From Mycobacterium sp. SMC-8 (lineage in GTDB: Bacteria > Actinomycetota > Actinomycetes > Mycobacteriales > Mycobacteriaceae): DNA of 64,000 nt. The stretch spans positions 620,001 through 684,000 of the forward strand of contig NZ_CP079865.1 in assembly GCF_025263565.1 (NCBI RefSeq), given 5' to 3'. The position numbers and the translations under genes were made by a program. The notes beneath the pieces were generated by a model. The model did not search any database and had not been told where the DNA came from. It saw only the letters and a list, made by a program, of their open reading frames with translations. Below are positions 28,604 to 38,908 of the stretch, in pieces; position 1 is the first letter of the stretch, and every line of letters starts with the position of its first letter.

Positions 28604-29667
28604 GGCGACTTCGGCCTGATGATCATCCGCTCCGAGATGTAGCCGCGGAGCATGTCGGACAGGCTGTCGGGCAGCTTGCCCGGTTGGAAGTAGGTGTCGA
28701 GGAGCACCTCGGCGATCGGGGCGGGCGGCAGACCGTACAGGTTGATCTGGAAACCGGGCCCAGAGCCGACCACCTCGCCGAGCGCGGTGGCGTAGGGCGG
28801 AAGCCGCCTGAGTGCCTCGCTGATGTGCTCGCGGCGCTCAAGTAGATTGTCCAGCACCAGGTTCAGCTTCTCCAGCGCCGGCTTGAACTCGCGCCGGTTG
28901 TCGGCGACGAACCCGGAGAGCTGTTCCGAGACATCGTCGATGCCCGCGATCAGGTTGCTCAACGCCTGGCGCCGCTCGTCGAGCGCGGCGAACAACAGGT
29001 TGCCATCGGTGATCAGCTGATTGACCTGACCGGAGCGTTGCGCCAATGTGTCCGACACGTTCTTAGCGTGGGCGAGAAGCTGATCGAGCGCCTCGTCGCG
29101 GGCGTTCAGGCTGCGGGACAGGTTCGCGACTCCGTCGAGCGCGCTGCGCAGTTGAGGGGTGGCCTCGCGCAGAGAATCGGTCAACGTCTGCAGCGCCATC
29201 TCGAACTTCGGCTTGTCGAGCGCCGAGATGTTCTGCCCGAGATCCTGCAGCGCGGTGTTGAGGGTGTACGGAGTCGTGGTGCGCCCCAACGGGATCACCG
29301 TGGACTCGCCCCCGCCCTTGGGCGTGATGGCCAGCGACTTCTCACCGAGCACGGTATCGGTCTTGATTGCGACCAGCGACTGGTCGCCCACCTTCACGGC
29401 CCGGTCGACGGTGAAGGTGATCTTGGCGGCGTCACCGGCCAATTCGACCGCGGTCACCTTGCCGACCGCGAGGCCCGAGACGTTCACGTCGTTGCCCGGC
29501 GTGATGCCGCCGGCGTCGGCGAAGTACGCCTCATACGGCTTGCCCTGCGGGAAGAACGGCAGGCTCGAGTACCCGAACGACACCAGCACCAGGCACGCCA
29601 CCAGGACGATGCCGAAGATCCCGGTGCGCAAGGGGTTCGAACCCTCCGGACTACTCAACTTCGGCAC
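28600..29667 (-). CDS. mce4C: Mce4C, Mce-family transporter subunit
   Basis: Mce protein of 355 residues with an N-terminal transmembrane helix (GIFGIVLVACLVLVSFG), an MCE domain (NDVNVSGLAVGKVTAVELA) and a helical C-terminal region ending SERMIIRPKSP. The start is GTG, and the gene overlaps the end of mce4B by 17 bp. Confidence 0.94.
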   Translation of the reverse strand: MPKLSSPEGSNPLRTGIFGIVLVACLVLVSFGYSSLPFFPQGKPYEAYFADAGGITPGNDVNVSGLAVGKVTAVELAGDAAKITFTVDRAVKVGDQSLVAIKTDTVLGEKSLAITPKGGGESTVIPLGRTTTPYTLNTALQDLGQNISALDKPKFEMALQTLTDSLREATPQLRSALDGVANLSRSLNARDEALDQLLAHAKNVSDTLAQRSGQVNQLITDGNLLFAALDERRQALSNLIAGIDDVSEQLSGFVADNRREFKPALEKLNLVLDNLLERREHISEALRRLPPYATALGEVVGSGPGFQINLYGLPPAPIAEVLLDTYFQPGKLPDSLSDMLRGYISERMIIRPKSP

Positions 29668-30679
29668 ACCTCCCCTTACTCGGATCCGGCGGACCGCCGA
29701 ACGGGATCAGGATGTCGCTGCCCGCCGGGCCGTTGATCTTCCCCCGCGTCGAGCAGTAGAAGATGTTGAAGAACGAGCCGTAAGCGCCGAGCGCGTTGAG
29801 CCTCAGATAGTTCTCCGCCAGCGGCTCGATGACCTTGTTCACGTCCGCCTTGCGCTCGTCGAAGCGCTGTGCGAACGGCCGGACGTTCTCGATCACGCCC
29901 TGCACCGGCCTGCGGGACTGCTCCAGCATGTCGGTCAGTTCATTTTCGGCCGACGCCAGCGGGCCGATGGCTCCGGCGATCGGATCACGGCCCTCGGCCA
30001 GCCCGGTGATCAGCTTCTGCAGCTGGTCGACACTGGCGTTGAACTGTTCACCCTTCTCGTCCACGGTGCCCAGCACCGTGTTCAGGTTGGTGATCACATC
30101 GCCGATGAGCTGATCGCGGGCGGCCAGCGTCTGGGTGAACGCGCTGGTGTTCGCCAGCATCGCCGACAGGGCCCCACCCTCACCCTGGAGCAGTTCGATG
30201 ACCGCGCTGCTGATCTCGTTGACCTTGGCACCGTCAAGACCCTTGAGCACCGGCTTGAGCCCACCCAGCAGCGCGTCCAGATCCAGCGCGGGTTGAGTGT
30301 TGACAATGGTGCCGCCCTTGGGCAGCTTGACGAGATCCCCGGGGCCCGAGGTGATCTCGAGGTAGCGATCGCCGACCAGGTTCTCGTAGCGCACCACGGC
30401 CTTGGTCGAGGTGTAGAGCTGGTAGCGATCGTTGACGCTGAACGCGACGTCGACGGTGTTGTCGGGATTGAGCGTGACGTCTTCGACGGTACCGACCGGG
30501 ACACCGGCGATGCGCACATCCTGCCCGGCCGTGAGCCGAGACGCGTCGTCGAAGGTCGCGTGGTACTTGTCCTCGGAGGCGAATCGGAACTCGCCGAAGA
30601 CCACCACGAGTATCGCGGCGACCAGCAGCATCGCGACGGTGAAGACGCTGACGCTGATGAGGGTTCTGTCACGCCTCAC
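29651..30679 (-). CDS. mce4B: Mce4B, Mce-family transporter subunit
   Basis: Mce protein of 342 residues. Starting at GTG 30679 gives V-R-R-D-R-T-L-I and a transmembrane helix (SVFTVAMLLVAAILVVVFG), then an MCE domain (DVRIAGVPVGTVEDVTLN). The start overlaps the mce4A stop by one base; a longer upstream frame lies inside mce4A and is rejected. Confidence 0.94.
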   Translation of the reverse strand: MRRDRTLISVSVFTVAMLLVAAILVVVFGEFRFASEDKYHATFDDASRLTAGQDVRIAGVPVGTVEDVTLNPDNTVDVAFSVNDRYQLYTSTKAVVRYENLVGDRYLEITSGPGDLVKLPKGGTIVNTQPALDLDALLGGLKPVLKGLDGAKVNEISSAVIELLQGEGGALSAMLANTSAFTQTLAARDQLIGDVITNLNTVLGTVDEKGEQFNASVDQLQKLITGLAEGRDPIAGAIGPLASAENELTDMLEQSRRPVQGVIENVRPFAQRFDERKADVNKVIEPLAENYLRLNALGAYGSFFNIFYCSTRGKINGPAGSDILIPFGGPPDPSKGRCAEVE

Positions 30680-31881
30680 TAGAAGTCGTCCCTTTCCGCG
30701 TAGGCGCCGTTGAACAGGAACTGCAGCGTCGAGGGCGCGTCGAACTGCAACTCGGTGTTCGGCTGGTAGGGAACATATGCGTTGTCGGTGACCAGGAAGG
30801 GCGTGTGGTACCACGACCCGCCGAACTGCTTGCTCGGAACCTCCGGCAGGCCACGGCAGTTCGGGCCGCCGGACGCGTTCACGATCGGCAGGCTCTCGGG
30901 ATAGGTATAGGCGGGCGAGCCCGGCAGGAAGTTCGACGACACGAACAGGCCGGGACGGATCCCGCCGATGATTGGGGCGAAGCGGTCGACCGCGTTGGCG
31001 GTGCCTTTGAGGGTGCAGCCGAACACCGGAGAGTACTCCGCGGCGACCTTCAGCGGTGCGCGCAGCCGCTGTATCGCGGCGATGTAGTCGTCGGCCGCCG
31101 GCTCGAAGGTGGCGGTGCCGTTGTTGGCCAGCCCGGTGGCGGCCAGCAGTGCGGCGTTGAGGTTGTCCTGCTCGTCGACGATGGTCTGGCTGATCGCGGG
31201 CGCGTTCTCCAGCACCCGCACCAGGTCCGGGCCGGCGTCGCCGTAGATGTCGGTGACCACAGCGGTGCGACGCAGATCCTCTTGCAGCACAGGCAGCTTC
31301 GGGTTCAGCTGGCCCAGGTAGGAGTTCAGGCCCGACAACAGTGCGCCGAGGTCGTCGCCGTTGCCGCGCAGGCCCTCGCCGAGAGCCGACAGCGCGGCGT
31401 TGAGGTTGATCGGGTCGATCTTGTCCAACAGGTCGGTCAGCGTCTGGAACAGCGTGTTCACCTCGAGCTGCACACTGTCAGCCTTGACCTCGGCACCGGC
31501 TCTCAGCGACTGGCCGTCCGGGTCTTCCGGAGGAAGGAACTCGACCGCCTTGGCGCCGAAGATCGTGGTACCGGCGATGCGTACCGGAGCATCGGCCGGG
31601 ATGTAGCGCATGTCGCCGCGGTTGATGGCCAGGGTGAGTTTCGCTGCGTCGCCGGCGTACTCGATCGACTCCACCTTGCCGACCTGGATGCCGCGGTACT
31701 TGACCTTCGCGTCCACGTCCATCCCCAGACCGGCCCGCGGCGACAGCACCGTGACCCTGTCGGTCGGGGTGAACGCCGCCGTGTAGGACAGGTAGGTGAA
31801 CACGACGGCGATCAGCACCAGCACAGCGAGGATCGCCGCAGCGATCCTCACCTGGCTGCGCTTGGCGTCACCGTCGGCCAT
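30679..31881 (-). CDS. mce4A: Mce4A, Mce-family cholesterol transporter subunit
   Basis: First Mce subunit, 400 residues. The N-terminal helix is AAAILAVLVLIAVVFTYLS, the MCE domain KVKYRGIQVGKVESIEYAG, and the C-terminal cholesterol-uptake-porter region includes CTLKGTANAVDRF and YPESLPIVNASGGPNCRG. In M. tuberculosis Mce4A is required for cholesterol import. It follows yrbE4B by 12 bp. Confidence 0.96.
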   Translation of the reverse strand: MADGDAKRSQVRIAAAILAVLVLIAVVFTYLSYTAAFTPTDRVTVLSPRAGLGMDVDAKVKYRGIQVGKVESIEYAGDAAKLTLAINRGDMRYIPADAPVRIAGTTIFGAKAVEFLPPEDPDGQSLRAGAEVKADSVQLEVNTLFQTLTDLLDKIDPINLNAALSALGEGLRGNGDDLGALLSGLNSYLGQLNPKLPVLQEDLRRTAVVTDIYGDAGPDLVRVLENAPAISQTIVDEQDNLNAALLAATGLANNGTATFEPAADDYIAAIQRLRAPLKVAAEYSPVFGCTLKGTANAVDRFAPIIGGIRPGLFVSSNFLPGSPAYTYPESLPIVNASGGPNCRGLPEVPSKQFGGSWYHTPFLVTDNAYVPYQPNTELQFDAPSTLQFLFNGAYAERDDF

Positions 31882-31893
31882 CGTGTTCCCGCC

Positions 31894-32736
31894 TTACCCG
31901 GAGAGGTTGAAGTTGCCGGACGCGCCGTAGACGGCGAGTGAGATCAACAGGACGATCGTCACGACGACGATCAGGGATGTGCGCACCGCCTGGCCCACGG
32001 CGATGCCCACCCCGACCGGACCACCGGAGGCGTTGTAGCCGTAGTAGGTGTGCACCAGCATCACCGCGACCGCCATCACGATCGCCTGGAGGAACGACCA
32101 GAGCAGGTCGCTGGGAACCAGGAACGTGTTGAAGTAATGGTCGTACAGACCGGCGGACTGGCCGTTGATGTAGACGGTGGTGAACCTCGCGGCAAAGAAG
32201 GCCGCGAGCACCGACAGCGCGTAGAGGGGCACGATCGCGATCAGCCCGGCGATCAAACGGGTGGACACCAGGTACGAAACCGCGTGGACCGCCATCGATT
32301 CGACGGCGTCGATCTCCTCGGCCACGCGCATGGCGCCCAGCTGTGCCGTGGCTCCTGCCCCGATCGTGGCCGCGAGCGCGATACCGGCGATCACCGGAGC
32401 CACGATGCGGACGTTGAGGAACGCCGACAGGAAGCCGGTCAGCGCCTCGATGCCGATGTTGCCCAGCGACGAGTAGCCCTGGACGGCGATCACGCCGCCG
32501 GAGGCCAGCGTCATGAACGCCGCGACGCCGACGGTGCCTCCGATCATCACCAGCGCGCCGGTGCCCATGGACATCTCGGCAATGAGGCGGACCGTCTCCT
32601 TGCGGTACCGGGTGATCGCATTGGGGACGTAACGGAACGTCTCGCCGTAGAACAGCGCCTGCTCACCCACGGTGTCCACGGCGCGGGGGAAGACGCGCAG
32701 AAGCCGGCGGAACCGGATGGTGGCGTCGTAGCTCAT
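31894..32736 (-). CDS. yrbE4B: YrbE4B, MlaE-type permease of the Mce4 transporter
   Basis: Integral membrane permease of 280 residues with five to six helices. The conserved MlaE-family cytoplasmic coupling segment is AQLGAMRVAEEIDAVESMAV. It pairs with YrbE4A to form the ABC-type permease core; the ATPase (MceG) is encoded elsewhere. ATG 32736 overlaps the yrbE4A stop by ATGA. Confidence 0.95.
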   Translation of the reverse strand: MSYDATIRFRRLLRVFPRAVDTVGEQALFYGETFRYVPNAITRYRKETVRLIAEMSMGTGALVMIGGTVGVAAFMTLASGGVIAVQGYSSLGNIGIEALTGFLSAFLNVRIVAPVIAGIALAATIGAGATAQLGAMRVAEEIDAVESMAVHAVSYLVSTRLIAGLIAIVPLYALSVLAAFFAARFTTVYINGQSAGLYDHYFNTFLVPSDLLWSFLQAIVMAVAVMLVHTYYGYNASGGPVGVGIAVGQAVRTSLIVVVTIVLLISLAVYGASGNFNLSG

Positions 32737-33491
32737 AGCACCCGGACCCCGATCGCGGTCATGATCACGTTGATCACGAACAGACAGATGAACGCGTAGA
32801 CCACCGTCTCGTTGACGGCGTTGCCGACACCCTTCGGGCCACCCTGGACCGTCAGGCCGCGGTAACAGCCGACCAGCCCGGCGACGACCCCGAACAGCAG
32901 CGCCTTGATCTCGGCGAGCACCAGCTCGCCCAGGCCGGTCAGAACCGTCAGCCCGTTGATGAACGCCCCCGGGTTGACGCCCTGCAAAAATACCGAGAAT
33001 ACGTAACCACCGGACAGGCCGATCAGACAGACCAGACCGTTGAGTAGCAGCGCGACGAAGGTTGAGGCCAGCACGCGCGGTACGACGAGGCGCTGGATCG
33101 GGTCGATGCCCAGCACCCGCATTGCGTCGATCTCCTCGCGGATGGTGCGCGCGCCGAGGTCGGCGCAGATCGCCGTGGCGCCGGCCCCGGCCACCACGAG
33201 CACCGTGACGACGGGGCCGAGCTGGGTGATGGTGCCGAACGCGGTGCCCGCCCCGGACAGGTCGGCGGCGCCGATCTCTCGGAGCAGGATGTTCAGGGTG
33301 AACGCGACGAGCACGGTGAACGGGATGGCGACCAGCAGCGTCGGCACCAGCGAGACCCGCGCGATCATCCAGGTCTGTTCGAGGAACTCCCGGAACTGGA
33401 ACGGCCGGCGGAAGGTCTTGACGAACGTCTCCAAGGACATCTCGACGAACCCGCCCACGGCCCGCGCAGGCGCCGCAAGCTGTTCGATCAA
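32733..33491 (-). CDS. yrbE4A: YrbE4A, MlaE-type permease of the Mce4 transporter
   Basis: First gene of the mce4 operon, 252 residues, with five to six predicted helices and the MlaE-family motif DLGARTIREEIDAMRVLGID. The start is a rare TTG at 33491 (L-I-E-Q-L-A). The upstream gap to hsd4A is 273 bp and carries two KstR-type sites, so the operon has its own sterol-responsive promoter. Confidence 0.94.
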   Translation of the reverse strand: MIEQLAAPARAVGGFVEMSLETFVKTFRRPFQFREFLEQTWMIARVSLVPTLLVAIPFTVLVAFTLNILLREIGAADLSGAGTAFGTITQLGPVVTVLVVAGAGATAICADLGARTIREEIDAMRVLGIDPIQRLVVPRVLASTFVALLLNGLVCLIGLSGGYVFSVFLQGVNPGAFINGLTVLTGLGELVLAEIKALLFGVVAGLVGCYRGLTVQGGPKGVGNAVNETVVYAFICLFVINVIMTAIGVRVL

Positions 33492-33631
33492 CCTGGGCTC
33501 CGTTCTCGGGACGCGGGGTTCGGGAGGAACGGCGGGCGGCGTGCCGTGGCGAATATCGGTAAGCCGGGAGCCGACGTCGTGTTCCCACCCCTTGGTTAAG
33601 CACTGCTCTTAGTAGGCCGGATCATACTAAC

Positions 33632-33645
33632 TAGAACGTGTTCGC
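33632..33645. promoter_or_regulatory. KstR-type site, proximal, upstream of mce4
   Basis: TAGAACGTGTTCGC matches TNNAACNNGTTNNA except for the last base (C for A). It lies about 140 bp upstream of yrbE4A. A perfect site lies 76 bp further upstream. Confidence 0.6.
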
Positions 33646-33720
33646 AGTGTCAAAGAACGGCAAATCCCGTCAGAATTGTCATATTGGCGCAGCTCAAGGC
33701 CGGTGTGACCCACATCATTC

Positions 33721-33734
33721 TAGAACGTGTTCTA
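33721..33734. promoter_or_regulatory. KstR operator, distal, upstream of mce4
   Basis: TAGAACGTGTTCTA is a perfect match to TNNAACNNGTTNNA with fully palindromic outer bases. It lies between the hsd4A stop (33765) and the mce4 operon and points to KstR control of steroid import. Confidence 0.85.
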
Positions 33735-33764
33735 ATCGACGCGGAGCACTGACAATCGAGACTG

Positions 33765-34709
33765 TCAGTGCGGGTCGCCAAGTCCCATCACTGCCGAGAA
33801 ACTCCGCTCCGGATCCCGATCAGCAAAGTAATCCTTCAGGGCGCCCGATAAGGCCTCGGGGTCCCACGTGTCACCCTCGGCGCTGAACTGCCGCTCTGCT
33901 GTGGGAGCCGCGATGAGGGTCACCGTCGGACCATAGACGATGAAGAGCTGCCCGTTGACCCCTTCTGATGCCGGGGAAGCCAGGAAACGCACCAGGTTCA
34001 CCACATGCTCGGGTGAGAGCGGGTCGACCCCGCCCTCCGGCAGATCGGGTGCGTCGCCGAACACTCCCGCCGTCATGGCGGTGCGCGCCCTCGGCGCGAT
34101 CGCGTTGGCCCGCACGCCGAAGCGGCCCAGCGCCCGGGCCGCCGACAGCGTCAACGCCGTGATACCGGCCTTGGCGGCACCGTAATTGGGCTGACCGACC
34201 GGGCCGGACAGGCCCGCCTCCGACGAGGTGTTGATGATCCGGCCGTACACCGTGCCGGCCCCGTCGTCGCCGCCGGCCTTGGCCTTCGAGCGCCAGTACG
34301 TCGCCGCGTTCCGGGTCAGCAGGAAGTGGCCGCGCAGATGCACCGCGATGACCGCATCCCACTCCTCGTCGGTCATGTTGAACAGGATGCGGTCCCGGGT
34401 GATGCCGGCGTTGTTGACGACGATTCCGAGCCCCCCGAGGCCGTCGGCGGTCTCCACCAGCTCGTCGGCCGTCGAGCGTTCGCTGATGTCGCCGGGGACG
34501 GCGACCCCCTTGGAACCCACCGCGGCGATCTCGTCGAGGACGTCGGACTTGTCCAGCGCCGGGGCGATGTCGTTGACCACCACGGTGGCGCCGGCCCTGG
34601 CGAGCCCGATGGCCTCGGCACGACCGAGGCCGGCGGCGGCCCCGGTGACGACGGCGACGCGGCCGGACAGATCGATTCCGGTCGTCTGAAGGGCGCAAGA
34701 TTCAGTCAA
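33765..34709 (-). CDS. hsd4A: Hsd4A, SDR of sterol side-chain beta-oxidation
   Basis: A 314-residue SDR related to peroxisomal multifunctional enzyme dehydrogenase domains. In Mycobacterium Hsd4A acts as 17-beta-hydroxysteroid/beta-hydroxyacyl-CoA dehydrogenase in side-chain removal. It shows VVTGAAAGLGRAEA, NNAGITRD, INTSSEAGLSG and YGAAKAG. The C-terminal extension (residues 230-314) is typical of Rv3502c. It lies downstream of fdxD with a 13-bp gap, on one transcript from the KstR box at 34991. Confidence 0.92.
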   Translation of the reverse strand: MTESCALQTTGIDLSGRVAVVTGAAAGLGRAEAIGLARAGATVVVNDIAPALDKSDVLDEIAAVGSKGVAVPGDISERSTADELVETADGLGGLGIVVNNAGITRDRILFNMTDEEWDAVIAVHLRGHFLLTRNAATYWRSKAKAGGDDGAGTVYGRIINTSSEAGLSGPVGQPNYGAAKAGITALTLSAARALGRFGVRANAIAPRARTAMTAGVFGDAPDLPEGGVDPLSPEHVVNLVRFLASPASEGVNGQLFIVYGPTVTLIAAPTAERQFSAEGDTWDPEALSGALKDYFADRDPERSFSAVMGLGDPH

Positions 34710-34722
34710 AGTATGAATACCT

Positions 34723-34914
34723 CTAGTCGCGGCGGATCAGGGCTGCACGGGGGCACTCGGCGATGGACTGCTCGGCCACCGCCTCCTCCTCCGGGGGGAC
34801 CGGGTCGGACTTGACGACGGCGTAGTCGTCGTCGTCGAGCTCGAACAGGTCGGGGGCAATTCCTACACAGACCGCGTTGCCTTCGCAACGGTCACGATCC
34901 ACTTCCACTCGCAT
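34723..34914 (-). CDS. fdxD: FdxD, [3Fe-4S]-type ferredoxin
   Basis: A 63-residue ferredoxin with Cys10, Cys16 and Cys54 (CEGNAVC and ECPRAA). The middle Cys of a 4Fe-4S motif is absent, the pattern of P450-partner [3Fe-4S] ferredoxins. It probably donates electrons to a sterol P450 such as CYP142, which is inferred. ATG 34914 follows AGGAGG with good spacing; the longer frame adds 16 residues without support. Confidence 0.93.
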   Translation of the reverse strand: MRVEVDRDRCEGNAVCVGIAPDLFELDDDDYAVVKSDPVPPEEEAVAEQSIAECPRAALIRRD

Positions 34915-34990
34915 CAGATCCTCCTGTCGGTCCGGGCTGTTGGTCCGATCTGCCGGGCACACAGTGTGACACCACCCTGGACCCCAACAC

Positions 34991-35004
34991 TAGAACGTGT
35001 TACA
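34991..35004. promoter_or_regulatory. KstR operator between fdxD and fadE26
   Basis: TAGAACGTGTTACA matches the KstR consensus at all fixed positions. It lies in the 171-bp gap between the divergent fdxD-hsd4A and fadE26-fadE27-fadD17 series, so it can control both. Confidence 0.85.
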
Positions 35005-35085
35005 ACCGGGGAACACCCGAGGTACGCCTTGGCGTCCGGGATGGCACTTTCGAACCAAGGCTCGCAGACAAGTGAGGACGACGCG

Positions 35086-36267
<1,182 letters not shown>

Positions 36268-36275
36268 GACCCGAG

Positions 36276-37385
36276 ATGGATTTCAAGACAACCGAAGCCA
36301 GTGACGACCTCGGCGGCCTGGTGCGCACGATCACCGAGTCCGTGGTCACCCCGGATCATCAGCGTGTGCTCGACGCACTCACCCCGGACGCGGGAGGCCG
36401 ATTCGACCGCGAGCTGTGGGGCAAGCTGATCGACGCCGACATCCTGTCCACCACGGCGCCGGAGGCGTTGGGCGGCGGCGGTTTCGGAGTGCTGGAGGAG
36501 GTCGCCGTGCTGGTGGCGCTGGGCCGCCAGCTGGCCGCGGTCCCGTACCTGGAGTCGGTGGTGCTGGCCGCGGGCGCGCTGGCACGATTCGGATCCGAGC
36601 CACTGCAGCAGGAGTGGGCAGCACCGGCCATCAGCGGCGAGAAGGTGCTCACGGTCGCACTCGACGGCGAGATGGGCGAGGGACCGGTGCGCGCACAGGC
36701 TTCGGCCGATGGTGTCAGCCTGACCGGAACCCGGACCCAGGTGGCTTTCGGGGTGAACGCCGACGCCTTCCTGGTACCGGCCGAAACCGATTCCGGCACC
36801 GCTGTTTTCCTGGTGTCCTCCACCGATGACGGCGTGACGGTCACCGCGCTGGACACCACCGGTCACGGGAGTGTCGCCGCGCTGCAGTTACAGGGCGTCG
36901 GGGTCGGGAACGACCGGCGTGTCGGCGGGCCCGAGGTACTCGACTGGCTCATCACCCGGCATGCGCTGGCCCGCAGCGCCTATCAACTCGGAGTGCTCGA
37001 GCGGGCGCTGGAGATGACGGCGTCCTATGCGCGCGAGCGTGAGCAGTTCGACCGCCCGATCGGCAGCTTCCAGGCGGTCTCGTCCCGCCTGGCCGACGGC
37101 TACATCGACATCAAGGGTCTCCGCCTGACGTTGACCCAGGCGGCCTGGCGACTCTCCGAGGACCTGCCTGCCGACATCGACGTGGCCAGCGCGGCGTTCT
37201 GGGCCGCCGAAGCCGGCCACCGGGTCGCCCACACCGCGGTGCACGTCCACGGAGGCGTCGGTATCGACGTCGATCATCCGGTGCACCGCTATTTCCTGGC
37301 CGCCAAGCAGACCGAGTTCGCTGTCGGCGGGGCTACCGGGCAGTTGCTGCGCATCGGCCGCGAGCTGGCCGACACCCCGGCCTGA
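36276..37385 (+). CDS. fadE27: FadE27 (ChsE5-like) acyl-CoA dehydrogenase subunit
   Basis: Partner subunit of FadE26, 369 residues. It has the acyl-CoA dehydrogenase fold, with YAREREQFDRPIGSFQAV and HVHGGVGIDVDHPVHRYF near the C-terminus. The catalytic base is supplied by FadE26; here the matching segment reads TRHALARSAYQ without Glu. It begins 8 bp after fadE26. Confidence 0.95.
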   Translation: MDFKTTEASDDLGGLVRTITESVVTPDHQRVLDALTPDAGGRFDRELWGKLIDADILSTTAPEALGGGGFGVLEEVAVLVALGRQLAAVPYLESVVLAAGALARFGSEPLQQEWAAPAISGEKVLTVALDGEMGEGPVRAQASADGVSLTGTRTQVAFGVNADAFLVPAETDSGTAVFLVSSTDDGVTVTALDTTGHGSVAALQLQGVGVGNDRRVGGPEVLDWLITRHALARSAYQLGVLERALEMTASYAREREQFDRPIGSFQAVSSRLADGYIDIKGLRLTLTQAAWRLSEDLPADIDVASAAFWAAEAGHRVAHTAVHVHGGVGIDVDHPVHRYFLAAKQTEFAVGGATGQLLRIGRELADTPA

Positions 37386-37396
37386 GCCGCCCGCCG

Positions 37397-38908
37397 GTGG
37401 CAACCGTCTCGTCCCTGCTGGCCAAACTCGCCGAGGTCGACGACCGAGGGGTGCACTGGGTCGACCCGCAGAGCGGATCGGTGTCGTTCACCAGCTGGCG
37501 CAACCACATTCGTGACGGTGCGGCACTCGCGTCGGTGCTGCGCGGCAGGCTCGATCCGGACCGCCCGCCTCACGTCGGGGTGCTGCTCGGGAACACGCCG
37601 TTTTTCGGCACCGTCCTGGTCGCGGCGGCGCTGGCGGGCATCGTGCCGGTCGGGTTGAACCCCACCCGCCGGGGTGCGGCGCTGCAGCGCGACGTCGACC
37701 ACGCCGACTGTCAGCTGGTGCTCGCCGATCGCAACGGCGCACAGGACGGCATCTCGGCCGTCGCCGTCGAATCACCGGCGTTCGAAGCCGAGTTAGACGC
37801 CCACCGCGGCGCAGCCGCCGACTTCCCCGACCCCGACCCCGACGACCTGTTCATGCTGATCTTCACCTCGGGCACCAGTGGTGATCCGAAGGCGGTGCGG
37901 TGCACCCACGAGAAGATCGCTTTTCCGGGAAACATGCTCGCGCAGCGGTTCGGACTCGGGCCCGGCGACACCTGTTACCTGTCGATGCCGCTGTTCCATT
38001 CGAACGCGATCATGGCCGGATGGGCGCCGGCGGTGGCCGCCGGGGCGTCGATCGCCCTGCGCCGCAAGTTCTCTGCGTCGCAGTTCTTCCCCGATGTGCG
38101 CAGGTTCGGCGCGACGTACGCCAACTACGTCGGCAAGCCGCTGTCCTATGTCCTGGCCACCCCCGAACGTCCGGACGACTCCGACAACACGCTGCGGATC
38201 GCGTACGGCAACGAGGGTGCGCCCCGGGACCTGAACCGGTTCGCCGAGCGGTTCGGGGTGAGGGTGGTGGACGGCTTCGGTTCCAGCGAGGGCGGGGTGT
38301 CGATCGCCCGGACCCCGGACACCCCCGAAGGCGCGCTGGGACCGCTGACCGCAGGCGTGACGATCATCGACGTCGGCACGGGCGCCGAATGCGGGCCCGG
38401 CGAGGTCGGGGAACTGGTCAACACCGACGGGCCCGGCCAGTTCCGGGGGTACTACAAGGATCCCGATGCCGAAGCCGAGCGCATGCGCGGCGGCGTTTAC
38501 CACAGCGGTGACCTGGCGTATCGGGATGAGCACGGGTTCGCGTACTTCGCGGGCCGCCTCGGCGACTGGATGCGCGTCGACGGTGAGAACCTGGGCACCG
38601 CCCCGATCGAACGGATCCTGATGCGGTTCCCTTCAGTGACCGAGGTAGCGGTGTACCCGATCCCCGATCCGGCGGTCGGTGATCAGGTGATGGCCGCCCT
38701 CGTGCTGCCGGAGGAGGTCCCGTTCGATCCCGCCGCCTTCACCCGATTCCTGGCCGAGCAGCGCGATCTGGGCCCCAAGCAGTGGCCGCGATACGTACGC
38801 ACCGCCCACGCTCTTCCCCGCACCGAGACGTTCAAGGTCCTCAAACGTCAACTCTCCGCCGAGGGCGTCGACTGCGCGGACCCCGTCTACGAGATCGTGC
38901 GGCCATGA
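37397..38908 (+). CDS. fadD17: FadD17 acyl-CoA synthetase
   Basis: ANL-superfamily acid-CoA ligase of 503 residues. The AMP-binding motif is IFTSGTSGDPKAVRC, followed by GFGSSEGG and the hinge/core YFAGRLGDWMRVDGEN, with C-terminal Lys in ETFKVLKRQ. FadD17 activates C5/C3-side-chain steroid acids. The start is GTG 37397. It overlaps the next ligase gene by ATGA. Confidence 0.93.
   Translation: MATVSSLLAKLAEVDDRGVHWVDPQSGSVSFTSWRNHIRDGAALASVLRGRLDPDRPPHVGVLLGNTPFFGTVLVAAALAGIVPVGLNPTRRGAALQRDVDHADCQLVLADRNGAQDGISAVAVESPAFEAELDAHRGAAADFPDPDPDDLFMLIFTSGTSGDPKAVRCTHEKIAFPGNMLAQRFGLGPGDTCYLSMPLFHSNAIMAGWAPAVAAGASIALRRKFSASQFFPDVRRFGATYANYVGKPLSYVLATPERPDDSDNTLRIAYGNEGAPRDLNRFAERFGVRVVDGFGSSEGGVSIARTPDTPEGALGPLTAGVTIIDVGTGAECGPGEVGELVNTDGPGQFRGYYKDPDAEAERMRGGVYHSGDLAYRDEHGFAYFAGRLGDWMRVDGENLGTAPIERILMRFPSVTEVAVYPIPDPAVGDQVMAALVLPEEVPFDPAAFTRFLAEQRDLGPKQWPRYVRTAHALPRTETFKVLKRQLSAEGVDCADPVYEIVRP

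Noticed and set aside
29651..30814. Longer mce4B frame beginning at 30814
   Set aside because: It would overlap mce4A by 136 bp and add a non-hydrophobic N-terminus before the membrane helix; GTG 30679 is preferred.
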